A stretch of DNA of 14,629 nucleotides, taken from NCBI GenBank assembly GCA_030706065.1, contig JAUZPH010000037.1, forward strand, positions 1 through 14,629, read 5' to 3'. The stretch is from Bacillota bacterium. Lineage in GTDB: Bacteria; Bacillota; Clostridia; Clostridiales; Clostridiaceae. Under the pieces are notes generated by a model, which was not told the origin of the DNA, made no database searches, and saw only the letters and a program-made list of their open reading frames with translations. Shown one piece after another: positions 1-6,094 of the stretch. How positions within the stretch are numbered: position 1 is the stretch's first letter; every line of letters begins with the position of its first letter. A program made the translations under genes and the position numbers.

Positions 1-96
1 TGAAGATGCCCTGACTGCTGCCGGCAGGCATACTATAAGTGCGATGCCGAGTGATATCAGTTTTATGCAATATCCCTTTATTATTGACTTTTTCAA
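1..96 (-). CDS. exported protein, N-terminal part only (signal peptide)
   Basis: Thirty-two codons of a minus-strand gene that runs off the left edge. The chosen start is TTG at 96-94, which sits 8 nt after a strong ribosome site (AAGGAGGG, 111-104); a second TTG at 102-100 is too close to that site. The peptide has a classic signal sequence: a lysine-rich start (MKKSIIKG), a hydrophobic core around residues 13-26, and a signal-peptidase-I-like end (AAVRA then SS, residues 26-32). The product is therefore probably secreted or wall-associated. There is no lipobox cysteine at the cleavage point. Nothing in the visible part tells its function. It follows a 190-nt structured leader and a 7-codon upstream ORF whose stop overlaps its ribosome site, which suggests translational coupling. 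Confident that a coding start is here; function unknown. Confidence 0.72.
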   Translation of the reverse strand, partial: MKKSIIKGYCIKLISLGIALIVCLPAAVRASS

Positions 97-98
97 TT

Positions 99-122
99 TC
101 AAGCCCTCCTTACTGATGTCAT
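99..122 (-). CDS. 7-codon upstream ORF (MTSVRRA), possible leader peptide
   Basis: ATG at 122-120 lies 8 nt after AGGAGGG (137-131) and reads MTSVRRA before TGA at 101-99. Its last codons contain the ribosome site of the exported-protein gene (AAGGAGGG, 111-104), so ribosomes finishing here would end a few bases from the next start. The ribosome site of this small ORF is inside the 122-155 hairpin. It could be a genuine leader peptide or simply a by-product of a duplicated ribosome site. No ribosome-stalling motif is recognisable, although the tandem AGG AGG arginine codons are rare-codon-like. Confidence 0.4.
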   Translation of the reverse strand: MTSVRRA

Positions 123-291
123 TTTTCACACCCTCCTGTAGGACGGCGTGAAAAAAAGATATTCTATAAATTTCGCTATCCTCTTGGTATTCCTCTGGTG
201 CACATAACAATTATCAATTGTTATGTCGCTCGTGGTCCCCACGTTCGGCCCTCGAAAAAGAATAACTATATTTTTTCACACCCTCCTGTAG
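99..291 (-). promoter_or_regulatory. structured mRNA leader with switch-like architecture, unidentified
   Basis: On the minus strand a 20-nt segment (CUACAGGAGGGUGUGAAAAA) occurs twice, at 291-272 and 141-122. Between them lies a segment at 157-139 (UUUUUUUCACGCCGUCCUA) that can pair with either copy. Pairing with the downstream copy makes a hairpin (122-155, about 15 bp with one G·G mismatch and loop UACA) that buries the AGGAGGG of the upstream ORF. Pairing with the upstream copy frees that site. The middle (158-271) holds an 11-bp perfect hairpin with a 3-nt loop (202-226) and a CGTGG/CCACG hairpin (231-243). This is anti-SD / anti-anti-SD logic, as in translational riboswitches. I compared it by memory with c-di-GMP-I/II, c-di-AMP, SAM-I, glycine, lysine, cobalamin and THF riboswitches and saw no match. 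No clear promoter was found upstream. Confidence 0.5.
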
Positions 292-358
292 TTATATTGC
301 CCAGTATTAAAAAAATTCCTCCCACATTTTTCTTTGAAGCCTGCAAAGGATAAAAAAA

Positions 359-386
359 GAAAACACCATGAGTCACAGGTGTTTCC
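359..386 (-). terminator. intrinsic terminator after the membrane-protein gene
   Basis: On the minus strand GGAAACACC and GGTGTTTTC pair around a 10-nt loop, followed by a run of seven T (complement of 352-358). It lies 18 nt past the stop codon of the 404-1912 gene and ends the helicase/membrane-protein unit. Confidence 0.8.
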
Positions 387-403
387 TTTATATTTGATTT
401 ACC

Positions 404-1912
404 TTAATGATTTCCAAGGTTCCTTTTCCCCACTGAAGATACCAGCTTCAGAAGCCTGTCGATGCACCAGCAGACTGAAACAACAAGCATAATATCGAAG
501 ACAAAATTAAATAGATACAGCTGCTTTGTGGTATCAGCCTGGCCATTTCCTATAAAAGGCATGGGAAACTGGATCAGCCCGATAAACATTACAATCCACA
601 GAATGTATACCTTATCCCTTGCTTCCTGAAAGCCCCTATTTTTTATATATGTATAAATTGAAACTGCAAAAACAGCCAGGAAGACAAAAGCTATAAATGC
701 CAGATTCTTTGGAAGCAATTCCCCCCGCAGCTCAGACCAGTAAGTAAACCTGTTGAATTCCCTCACCGGCTTTTCACTGTACTCCCTGCTGAAATGGCCC
801 AAAGAGGTGCCTGTGAAAAATGCATGTTCAGCAGTATACTCCATACCTTGAATAAGCCTTATGGGATGAGTTATATAGAATTTTACCAACTTCCCGCTGC
901 CCATCTTGCTGTAGAACTCTTTTTCGGTAATCTCAGTACGAGGTGCATACTTTGTATATTCTTTTGGGTCCAGATAGGAATGTTTTCCGGCCTCAACAGC
1001 CATATCGGGGTTTAACCCCATATCTATAAGATCCTGCCTCGGATTCTTCGAATCCTTAAGTATTCCATAGAATACTGAATTATATTCTATGTCCTTGTTT
1101 ATTGCTCCATTTACAATATGTAGTTCCATGGGATACAAAACCAAAACAAATGATAAGATAATCAAAGTCCGGAACTGACGCCGGTTAAGCAGTTCCCTAT
1201 TTTCTCTGAAAATCTTTACCTGCATCAGTATTATTACCGGAAGAGCAGTTATGACCTGCATTTTTGATCCCATAAAAAATATTGCAGCAATAAAGGTGAA
1301 TACGATTCTCCTGAATTCCTTTTCTCCGGATTTAACTACGTATCTGTGATACTGATAATAAACCAGCGATGAAATATAGAGCAGCAGGGTCGTTAGCATC
1401 ATCGGTTCTCCATACAGGCTGTTGAACCACACTAAATAGTTGCCGTCAAAGAATACAAACAGGCATAGAAGTGATAACATAATCATAAGCAGCTTATTTT
1501 TCGAGTTTAAATTTTTTATTATCACTGCTAAGGCGAAAGTGTACAACACCGCATAGGCAGCTGCAAGATACCCGGTTTTAAAAGTGTCACTTCCTAATAT
1601 TCTGCACAGAAATCCTATAGCTGTAATCAAATAGCCCATACTGGTTGAAAATAATGTGATACCGAATCCGATAAATGTGTATGGTTTAATAGTATAATCC
1701 GTCACTGTGTAATTAAAAAACCTTTGAAAGTCCGGATTATTTTTGTTTTGATCAGGAAGCACCAACCCGGAAGCACCCATTACTCTGTCAAAATCCCCCT
1801 GATCTGCAACCCCCGGCTGAGGATATTTAAAGAGGACACTGATTATTACACATGCTGCCAGAACACAAAAAGAGATTATCAGATACTTTTTAAAATTCAT
1901 CCTGGATTTCAT
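404..1912 (-). CDS. polytopic membrane protein, possibly GT-C-type glycosyltransferase (WsfD-like)
   Basis: A 502-residue integral membrane protein with roughly ten hydrophobic segments: one at residues 10-28, a cluster between 75 and 265, a soluble loop of about 135 residues (270-400), then three more near 405-425, 435-455 and 465-490. Just after the first membrane span is an acidic motif, ADQGDFDRVM (residues 36-45). GT-C glycosyltransferases carry catalytic acidic residues in exactly that first extracellular loop, and the overall size and layout resemble bacterial WsfD-like hexose transferases of surface glycans. That assignment is tentative. The start at 1912 overlaps the helicase stop by 23 nt and has GAGGGGG about 9 nt upstream; an inner ATG at 1900 has a weaker site. 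The overlap suggests translational coupling, although no functional link to a helicase is obvious. It could equally be an unclassified membrane protein. Confidence 0.7.
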   Translation of the reverse strand: MKSRMNFKKYLIISFCVLAACVIISVLFKYPQPGVADQGDFDRVMGASGLVLPDQNKNNPDFQRFFNYTVTDYTIKPYTFIGFGITLFSTSMGYLITAIGFLCRILGSDTFKTGYLAAAYAVLYTFALAVIIKNLNSKNKLLMIMLSLLCLFVFFDGNYLVWFNSLYGEPMMLTTLLLYISSLVYYQYHRYVVKSGEKEFRRIVFTFIAAIFFMGSKMQVITALPVIILMQVKIFRENRELLNRRQFRTLIILSFVLVLYPMELHIVNGAINKDIEYNSVFYGILKDSKNPRQDLIDMGLNPDMAVEAGKHSYLDPKEYTKYAPRTEITEKEFYSKMGSGKLVKFYITHPIRLIQGMEYTAEHAFFTGTSLGHFSREYSEKPVREFNRFTYWSELRGELLPKNLAFIAFVFLAVFAVSIYTYIKNRGFQEARDKVYILWIVMFIGLIQFPMPFIGNGQADTTKQLYLFNFVFDIMLVVSVCWCIDRLLKLVSSVGKRNLGNH

Positions 1913-4313
1913 TAAAATCTTCCCCCTCTACCGTGTGATGCCAGAACGCTTCCAGCATCATTTTCATTTCCTTTGTATTTCTAATCCTTTTTGCATTTTT
2001 CCAATGCTCGGGAAAAAGGCCCCGATAGCTTACAGTTGAAAACCGGTCATCGATAAGAAGTATGGCACCTCTGTCGTCGTCAGATCTGACAACCCTTCCC
2101 GCAGCCTGAAGCACCTTGTTCATCCCCGGATATGTATATGAATAATCATAGCCTCTTGATTTTTCGGCATCAAAATAGTCTTTTATTATATTCCGTTCAA
2201 TACATATCTGAGGAAGGCCCACTCCCACAATCACGGCACCTATCAGCCTCTCTCCCTTTAAATCTATTCCTTCAGAAAATATCCCGCCCAGCACAACAAA
2301 GGCTGCCAGGGTCTCCTGGGTACCCTCCTGGAAGGCCTCAAGGAATTCATCCCTCTGAGCTTCATCCATTTCACCCTGCTGAAGCATAACCCGGACTTCA
2401 GGATACAGCTCTGCAAAGCGGTTATATACACCCGTCAGGTATTTGTAGGATGGGAAAAAGACCATGTAATTGCCAGTTTTTTCAGCAACAAACTCATGAA
2501 TATAATCCGCCACGTCGCTGACACTTTTATCACGGTGCCTATATCTTGTTGATACAGAATCCACCACCAAAAGGCATTGATTTTCCATAGGAAAAGGAGA
2601 TGTAAGCTTCACCGAGTAGGCTTCTTCACCCCCGCCAAGGATATCCTTGAAATAGTTCATAGGCATAAGAGTAGCAGAGAACAATACCGCTGCCCTTCCC
2701 TTCTGGAGGCTTTGATCTATGAGATTTCCCGGATGAAGGCAGAACAACTTAATCTTCAAATCCCCTTCAGCCTCTTCTATATATGTTACAAACCTCTTGT
2801 CATAAAGCTCCCAGATCCTCAGAAAGGCCATTACATCAAAATATAATTGAAGAAGATCTTCATGAGCTTCCCTTCCTTCATTTTTTCCCAGCCATTCTTC
2901 GGAAGCCTTGGTGAATTTTCTAAGCAGAGGATACATCTCCTCCGGCAGCCCTTCCTGTACATAAAAATCTTCTTCCGCCAGTTCCTTCTTTAAAGATAAC
3001 ATATAGGTATTCAGCTTTCCAAGTATCTTTGCTATACCGCTGTCCAGGTACTTCATTGACTTTTTCAGTTTCAGGAAATCTCGCTTGCTGAGCTCGGCAG
3101 AATACATCTCACGGGCTCTATCCACCAAATTATGTGCCTCATCTACAAGGAAGGCAAAATCGCCTTTACCTTCAAAAAATCTCTTCAGATTCACCCTTGG
3201 ATCAAAAACGTAGTTGTAATCACATATAATACAATCGCACCAGAGAGTTAAATCCAGAGAGTACTCAAAGGGGCAGACACTATGCTTCGCCGCATAGTAC
3301 TCAAGCTTATTTCTTGTTATGTCGTCTTCATTTATGAGTATATCCTCTATAGCTCTGTTTACCCTGTCAAAGTGTCCCTTTGCATAGCTGCACGCTTCCG
3401 GATTACAGGCCGATCCCTTGTTAAAGCATATCTTATCCTTGGCCGTCAATGTAATGCTTTTTAAGGACAGCCCTCCATCTCTCATCCTTCTTACTGCTTC
3501 TTCAGCAACCTGTCTGGTAATGGTCTTGGCAGTAAGATAGAATATTTTGGATACAAGGCCCTCCCCAACAGCCTTAACGGAAGGGAACAGAGTTGATATG
3601 GTTTTACCGATACCGGTAGGCGCCTGAATGAATATCCTTTTTCCTTCAACAATTGTCCTGTATACCGATACTGCCAGTTCTCTCTGTCCCTTTCTGTACT
3701 TTTCGAAGGGAAACCCGAGACTCCTTATAGAACCGTCTCTTTTCCGGCTCCAGTTCTCGGATAATTCCGCCCATCGGTAATATTTCTCTATTATATCTGT
3801 GAAGAATCCTTCCAGTTCCGAAAAGCTGAGATTCTTTATAAATATCTTGATATCTTCATTTTCTATATCACAATATGTAAGCTGTACATCCATCTCCGTA
3901 TTACCGTTCTGCAGTGCATATATATATGCATAGCACTTTGCCTGAGCCCAGTGAAGATTATTATATTCTTCCTCCAGGTCCTCCAGGGAAAGAGTGGTGG
4001 TCTTTATCTCATCGACTATCACCTTCATGAACAATTCATTCTCTTTCATAGGGACAATAATACCATCCGCCCTCCCTTCAACGACAAAGGGAATGCCATT
4101 ATACTCAAATCTATGAATGAGTACCATCTCCGGGTTATATTCCATACCCATTTCACCATATTTCTTTTTGTTAAGCTTCTGAAGCTTTTGATGGATTCTG
4201 GTCCCCTCCACAGCCCTTGTGGAGGACATGAACCTTGCATCCAGATCTCCGCTTCTCAAAATAAACTCCACCAGATTTCTGACTGAAATCTTTATTTCAA
4301 CTTTTTCTTCCAT
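1890..4313 (-). CDS. PD-(D/E)XK nuclease fused to DinG/XPD-type Fe-S DNA helicase
   Basis: An 807-residue protein. The N-terminal part (about 1-200) looks like a Cas4/RecB-type nuclease: EGRADG (79-84), VDEIKTT (100-106, the D-ExK core) and QAKCYAY (124-130). The rest is a superfamily-2 helicase of the XPD/DinG group: Walker A APTGIGKT (231-238), an iron-sulfur cysteine set (C296, C303, C308, C347), DEAH (391-394), FSATL (545-549), GGIFSEGIDL (676-685) and QAAGRVVRS (736-744). Family knowledge implies ATP-driven 5'-3' DNA unwinding in repair or removal of unusual structures, here joined to a DNA-cutting module. The ATG at 4313 is chosen because GGAAAAGG precedes it by 8 nt; the ATG at 4367, in frame 18 codons upstream, has no ribosome site. 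It leads the unit with the membrane-protein gene and is divergent from the HesB-like gene. No CRISPR array is nearby. Confidence 0.9.
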   Translation of the reverse strand: MEEKVEIKISVRNLVEFILRSGDLDARFMSSTRAVEGTRIHQKLQKLNKKKYGEMGMEYNPEMVLIHRFEYNGIPFVVEGRADGIIVPMKENELFMKVIVDEIKTTTLSLEDLEEEYNNLHWAQAKCYAYIYALQNGNTEMDVQLTYCDIENEDIKIFIKNLSFSELEGFFTDIIEKYYRWAELSENWSRKRDGSIRSLGFPFEKYRKGQRELAVSVYRTIVEGKRIFIQAPTGIGKTISTLFPSVKAVGEGLVSKIFYLTAKTITRQVAEEAVRRMRDGGLSLKSITLTAKDKICFNKGSACNPEACSYAKGHFDRVNRAIEDILINEDDITRNKLEYYAAKHSVCPFEYSLDLTLWCDCIICDYNYVFDPRVNLKRFFEGKGDFAFLVDEAHNLVDRAREMYSAELSKRDFLKLKKSMKYLDSGIAKILGKLNTYMLSLKKELAEEDFYVQEGLPEEMYPLLRKFTKASEEWLGKNEGREAHEDLLQLYFDVMAFLRIWELYDKRFVTYIEEAEGDLKIKLFCLHPGNLIDQSLQKGRAAVLFSATLMPMNYFKDILGGGEEAYSVKLTSPFPMENQCLLVVDSVSTRYRHRDKSVSDVADYIHEFVAEKTGNYMVFFPSYKYLTGVYNRFAELYPEVRVMLQQGEMDEAQRDEFLEAFQEGTQETLAAFVVLGGIFSEGIDLKGERLIGAVIVGVGLPQICIERNIIKDYFDAEKSRGYDYSYTYPGMNKVLQAAGRVVRSDDDRGAILLIDDRFSTVSYRGLFPEHWKNAKRIRNTKEMKMMLEAFWHHTVEGEDFNEIQDEF

Positions 4314-4404
4314 ATTATCAACCTTTTCCTTCGGACCTCTTTTATAATTCTTCAAAAGATTAAGCATACTAACAATAATAAGATACGCATATATAGCTTC
4401 GGAA

Positions 4405-4433
4405 TTGTATATATTCTTTCAAGTTGCTATAAT
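4405..4433 (+). promoter_or_regulatory. sigma-A-type promoter of the HesB-like gene
   Basis: TTGTAT (4405-4410), a 17-bp spacer and a perfect TATAAT (4428-4433). The predicted start, near 4440, coincides with the first bases of the 5' arm of the structured leader. Confidence 0.75.
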
Positions 4434-4438
4434 TAAAG

Positions 4439-4622
4439 ATGTGGAAATTTTAACCTCAAGTATTCGACTGAGAAAATATAGAATCTTCACCGATTTTTCC
4501 GGATGTAAAATTTCATCATATTATTCAGCAATAAAATACCGATGCTTTAACGGTTTTTATTGCTGGCTGTTTCAAAGAAATTTTACATCCAAGGCGATAT
4601 TTTTAAAAATAAATTTCCACAT
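4439..4622 (+). ncRNA. structured leader element, copy 1 (with nested hairpin)
   Basis: The outer arms ATGTGGAAATTT (4439-4450) and AAATTTCCACAT (4611-4622) pair over 12 bp. Inside is the core shared with two other loci: GAAAA, a bulged U, AUAG, the loop AAUCUUCAC (4482-4490), then CGAU and UUUUC. Relative to copy 2 the sequence is collinear over its whole length, except that about 91 nt are inserted at 4500-4590. The insert is a hairpin: a perfect 14-bp stem (4501-4514 with 4577-4590) enclosing a second stem of about 15 bp with one bulge. The element begins at the predicted transcription start and ends 18 nt before AGGAGG (4641-4646 region), so it would form the 5' UTR of the HesB-like mRNA. 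Whether it regulates is unknown; it might instead be an inserted repeat. Confidence 0.6.
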
Positions 4623-4656
4623 GTATATTATACACTATAAAGGAGGTTGTGAAAAA

Positions 4657-4950
4657 ATGAATTTTACTATTGATGATAGTACTAGGGAAGCTCTTAGAAA
4701 AAGCCTGGCTGAAAAGAATAAATCTGCAGTAAGAATAGTCATACAAGGCTTTGGCTGAGGCGGCCCATCCTTTGGAGTTGTTCTGGATGAACAACATGAT
4801 GAAGATGAAGTTGCAAGGATAGACGACATTGCAGTAGTTGCGGATAAGGAATTCTCGTTTCTTTTTGATAATGCCAAAATTGTATACTCAAAGGGTGTCT
4901 TCGGCTCCTCCTTCAACATAGTTACCGGCAGCGAGGGAAGCTGCGGATAA
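4657..4950 (+). CDS. HesB/IscA-like selenoprotein, in-frame UGA at codon 34
   Basis: A 97-residue reading frame if UGA at 4756-4758 is read as selenocysteine. ATG at 4657 follows AGGAGG with good spacing. The first 33 codons end IVIQGFG; after UGA the frame continues GGPSFGVVLDE and runs 63 codons to ...TGSEGSCG and TAA at 4948. HesB/IscA (A-type iron-sulfur carrier) proteins have GxGCGGP at this point, so the UGA replaces the first conserved cysteine. The C-terminal cysteine motif is reduced to one Cys (C96). HesB-like selenoproteins are known in clostridia and other bacteria. A SECIS-like hairpin follows the UGA. The gene has its own promoter, structured leader and terminator. Other genes here use TGA as a stop, so the code is not reassigned. 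Role inferred: iron-sulfur or redox function in the cytosol. The alternative is a nonsense-mutated pseudogene. Confidence 0.87.
4759..4789 (+). promoter_or_regulatory. SECIS-like hairpin directly after the UGA codon
   Basis: CAUCC (4766-4770) pairs with GGAUG (4785-4789). Unpaired U residues follow (4771-4773), then GGA (4774-4776) pairs with UUC (4781-4783, one G·U), leaving the apical loop GUUG (4777-4780). The loop starts 19 nt after the UGA. Bacterial SECIS elements lie inside the coding region just downstream of UGA, have a bulged U below a short upper stem and a G at the start of the apical loop about this far from the UGA. Found by eye, not by a SECIS model. Confidence 0.6.
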
Positions 4951-4959
4951 AACAAAATA

Positions 4960-4986
4960 GAGCATCTCATCGAGATGCTCTTTTTT
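4960..4986 (+). terminator. intrinsic terminator of the HesB-like gene
   Basis: GAGCATCTC (4960-4968) and GAGATGCTC (4972-4980) form a perfect 9-bp stem with a 3-nt loop, followed by TTTTTT. It lies 9 nt after the TAA reached by reading through the UGA, which supports the longer frame as one transcription unit. Confidence 0.9.
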
Positions 4987-4995
4987 CATAGGACA

Positions 4996-5064
4996 ATATA
5001 TAATTAAGGGGGACTTCCTTAGTTATATATTATCATTACTTTATTAATAAAGTATTAAGTAATG
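4996..5064. repeat. two adjacent palindromes downstream of the HesB-like gene
   Basis: First, a 14-bp stem with one G·T pair (4996-5009 with 5017-5030) and a 7-nt loop GGGACTT. Second, an 18-bp perfect palindrome (TACTTTATTAATAAAGTA, 5037-5054) nested inside CATTACTT/AAGTAATG arms (5034-5041 and 5057-5064). Neither has a flanking T-run, so they are not obvious terminators. Function unknown. Confidence 0.55.
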
Positions 5065-5083
5065 GTAACAGTTTGATTAAACT

Positions 5084-5229
5084 TAATTGACAATGGACAA
5101 TTGAGAATTGACAATGAAGGTTGAAATTCATCAGAGCTGAATTTCTAAAATAATTTTTTTGCTTTTTCGAAGCCTGCTGAAAAAAAGCATCCTTAAATGT
5201 CCATTGTCCTCTGTCAATTGTCAATTTAA
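5084..5229. repeat. MITE-like inverted-repeat element
   Basis: About 145 bp bounded by imperfect inverted arms built from the units TTGACAATGGACA and TTGACAATTGACA (left arm about 5084-5120, right arm about 5191-5229). Inside are a perfect 8-bp hairpin (GAAATTCA/TGAATTTC, 5123-5145) and a GCTTTTTC/GAAAAAAAGC stem (about 5160-5190). There is no coding capacity. Arms of this TGTCAATTGTC type are common in dispersed non-autonomous elements. No clear target-site duplication was seen. It fills the space after the DUF1836 gene, where I find no standard terminator. Confidence 0.55.
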
Positions 5230-5250
5230 TAAATTGTTGAGATCGTTCTT

Positions 5251-5844
5251 CTAGTCCGTATCATACTCAGATACTATCTTCCTCACCAGTTTCTTAATAG
5301 CACTGGCCTGGGCTATCAAGGTCATCACTACAAGAAATACCAGTATTCTTTCCTGATCCTTTTCATTCAGATTGTTTTCGGCAATAAATTCATTGAGCTT
5401 TTCCTCATCAAAATATTCTACTTTGAGAAACTCATCAAAACTGTGCTGCTGTATTTCCGCGAATATTTTGTAAGCGTTTTCCCAGGATATGATATCATCA
5501 GTCCTGTCATTTATCTGATTAAAGGCCAGCCTGAAAACCTTGGTTATCTCCTCGGTGGTCAATATGGGCCTCATATGGCTCAGCAGAACCATTTGTGCAA
5601 GATGCAATTTTGTATATCCCCTCTTCTTGCCATCCTCGGGTTTGGATATCACTTCACTCTTTATATAATTCTGCACTATATTGTTTGTGTAATTTTCTTC
5701 TGAAAATTTGTCGTTCAGATAGTCTATAACCTGTGATAAAAAAAGGTCATACCTAGGCAAATCTTCATATGGAACCAGATTATTCTTTGACATTTCCGAT
5801 GCCAACTGTCTTATATATTCCACAGTGAATTTTGGCCCTTCCAT
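5251..5844 (-). CDS. DUF1836 family protein
   Basis: A 197-residue soluble protein resembling the Firmicutes family DUF1836. Features that suggest it are LPRYDLFLSQVIDYLND (residues 28-44), a helix-turn-helix-like stretch (about 50-95) with YTNNIVQNYIKSEVISKP and a charged link GKKRGYTKLHL, and an all-helical remainder. Members are often described as carrying a MerR-like helix-turn-helix; the regulatory role is unproven. The C-terminal part (170-190) is hydrophobic but short, ending in basic residues, so it could be a buried helix. ATG at 5844 is preceded by AAAGGAG with 10 nt spacing. It has its own promoter at 5891-5919 and appears monocistronic. Target unknown. Confidence 0.8.
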   Translation of the reverse strand: MEGPKFTVEYIRQLASEMSKNNLVPYEDLPRYDLFLSQVIDYLNDKFSEENYTNNIVQNYIKSEVISKPEDGKKRGYTKLHLAQMVLLSHMRPILTTEEITKVFRLAFNQINDRTDDIISWENAYKIFAEIQQHSFDEFLKVEYFDEEKLNEFIAENNLNEKDQERILVFLVVMTLIAQASAIKKLVRKIVSEYDTD

Positions 5845-5890
5845 GAATATACATCTCCTTTGATTACAAAACTACTATTTACTTAATTAT

Positions 5891-5919
5891 ATTATACGGT
5901 ATAAATAAACTTATTACAA
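5891..5919 (-). promoter_or_regulatory. promoter of the DUF1836 gene
   Basis: On the minus strand TTGTAA (5919-5914), a 17-bp spacer and perfect TATAAT (5896-5891). The predicted start is about 40 nt before the ATG. This promoter lies downstream of structured-element copy 2, so that copy is not in the transcript starting here. Confidence 0.7.
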
Positions 5920-5956
5920 GTTAAATTGTATAGAAAACATTTGAAATCTTTATAAC

Positions 5957-5990
5957 TTATCAACATTATCCACATACCCCCTGTGGATAT
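5957..5990. promoter_or_regulatory. DnaA-box-like cluster
   Basis: TTATCAACA (5957-5965) directly abuts TTATCCACA (5966-5974), an exact match to the DnaA-box consensus TTATNCACA. An inverted near-match, TGTGGATAT, follows at 5982-5990. The CAACATTATCCACA and TGTGGATATGTTG arms also form an imperfect hairpin around TACCCCC. The site lies upstream of the DUF1836 promoter. Binding is inferred from consensus only. Confidence 0.45.
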
Positions 5991-6002
5991 GTTGTTTATA
6001 GC

Positions 6003-6094
6003 TGCGGAAATTTATTTTTTAATTTACCGCCTTTGAAAAATCGGTGAAGATTCGATATTTTCTCAGGCGAATACTAAAGGTATAAATTTCCGCA
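6003..6094 (-). ncRNA. structured element, copy 2
   Basis: Read on the minus strand, the arms UGCGGAAAUUUAU and AUAAAUUUCCGCA (6094-6082 and 6015-6003) pair perfectly over 13 bp. A middle CGCC/GGCG helix follows, then GAAAA, a bulged U, AUCG, the loop AAUCUUCAC (complement of 6044-6052), then CGAU and UUUUC. It aligns end to end with copy 1 apart from the nested hairpin; one arm pair is C-G here and U-A there. It points toward the DUF1836 gene but lies 85 nt upstream of that gene's best promoter. I see no good promoter directly before it. Confidence 0.55.

Noticed and set aside
158..271. Known riboswitch (c-di-GMP-I/II, c-di-AMP, SAM-I, glycine, lysine, cobalamin, THF)
   Set aside because: Remembered consensus cores of these classes are not visible; left unidentified rather than named.
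1890..4313. CRISPR-associated Cas4 or csf4 (DinG) assignment
   Set aside because: The nuclease and helicase motifs are general; no repeat array or other cas gene is in the window.
4405..4758. 117-codon plus-strand frame ending at the UGA and starting upstream of the leader
   Set aside because: Its start lies on the promoter and has no ribosome site. The real start is ATG 4657 after AGGAGG, and the UGA is interpreted as Sec.
4657..4758. Reading the HesB-like gene as a nonsense-mutated pseudogene
   Set aside because: The stop is exactly at the family cysteine, the downstream frame is intact to the expected end, a SECIS-like hairpin is present, and promoter and terminator are well kept. It remains the main alternative until selA, selB, selC and selD are checked.
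4635..4970. 111-codon minus-strand frame over the HesB-like gene
   Set aside because: A shadow: low-complexity, no ribosome site, and it spans the plus-strand terminator.
5155..5195. T-run and GCTTTTTC/GAAAAAAAGC hairpin as a terminator for the DUF1836 gene
   Set aside because: On the minus strand the run after the hairpin is A, not T, so it has the wrong polarity.
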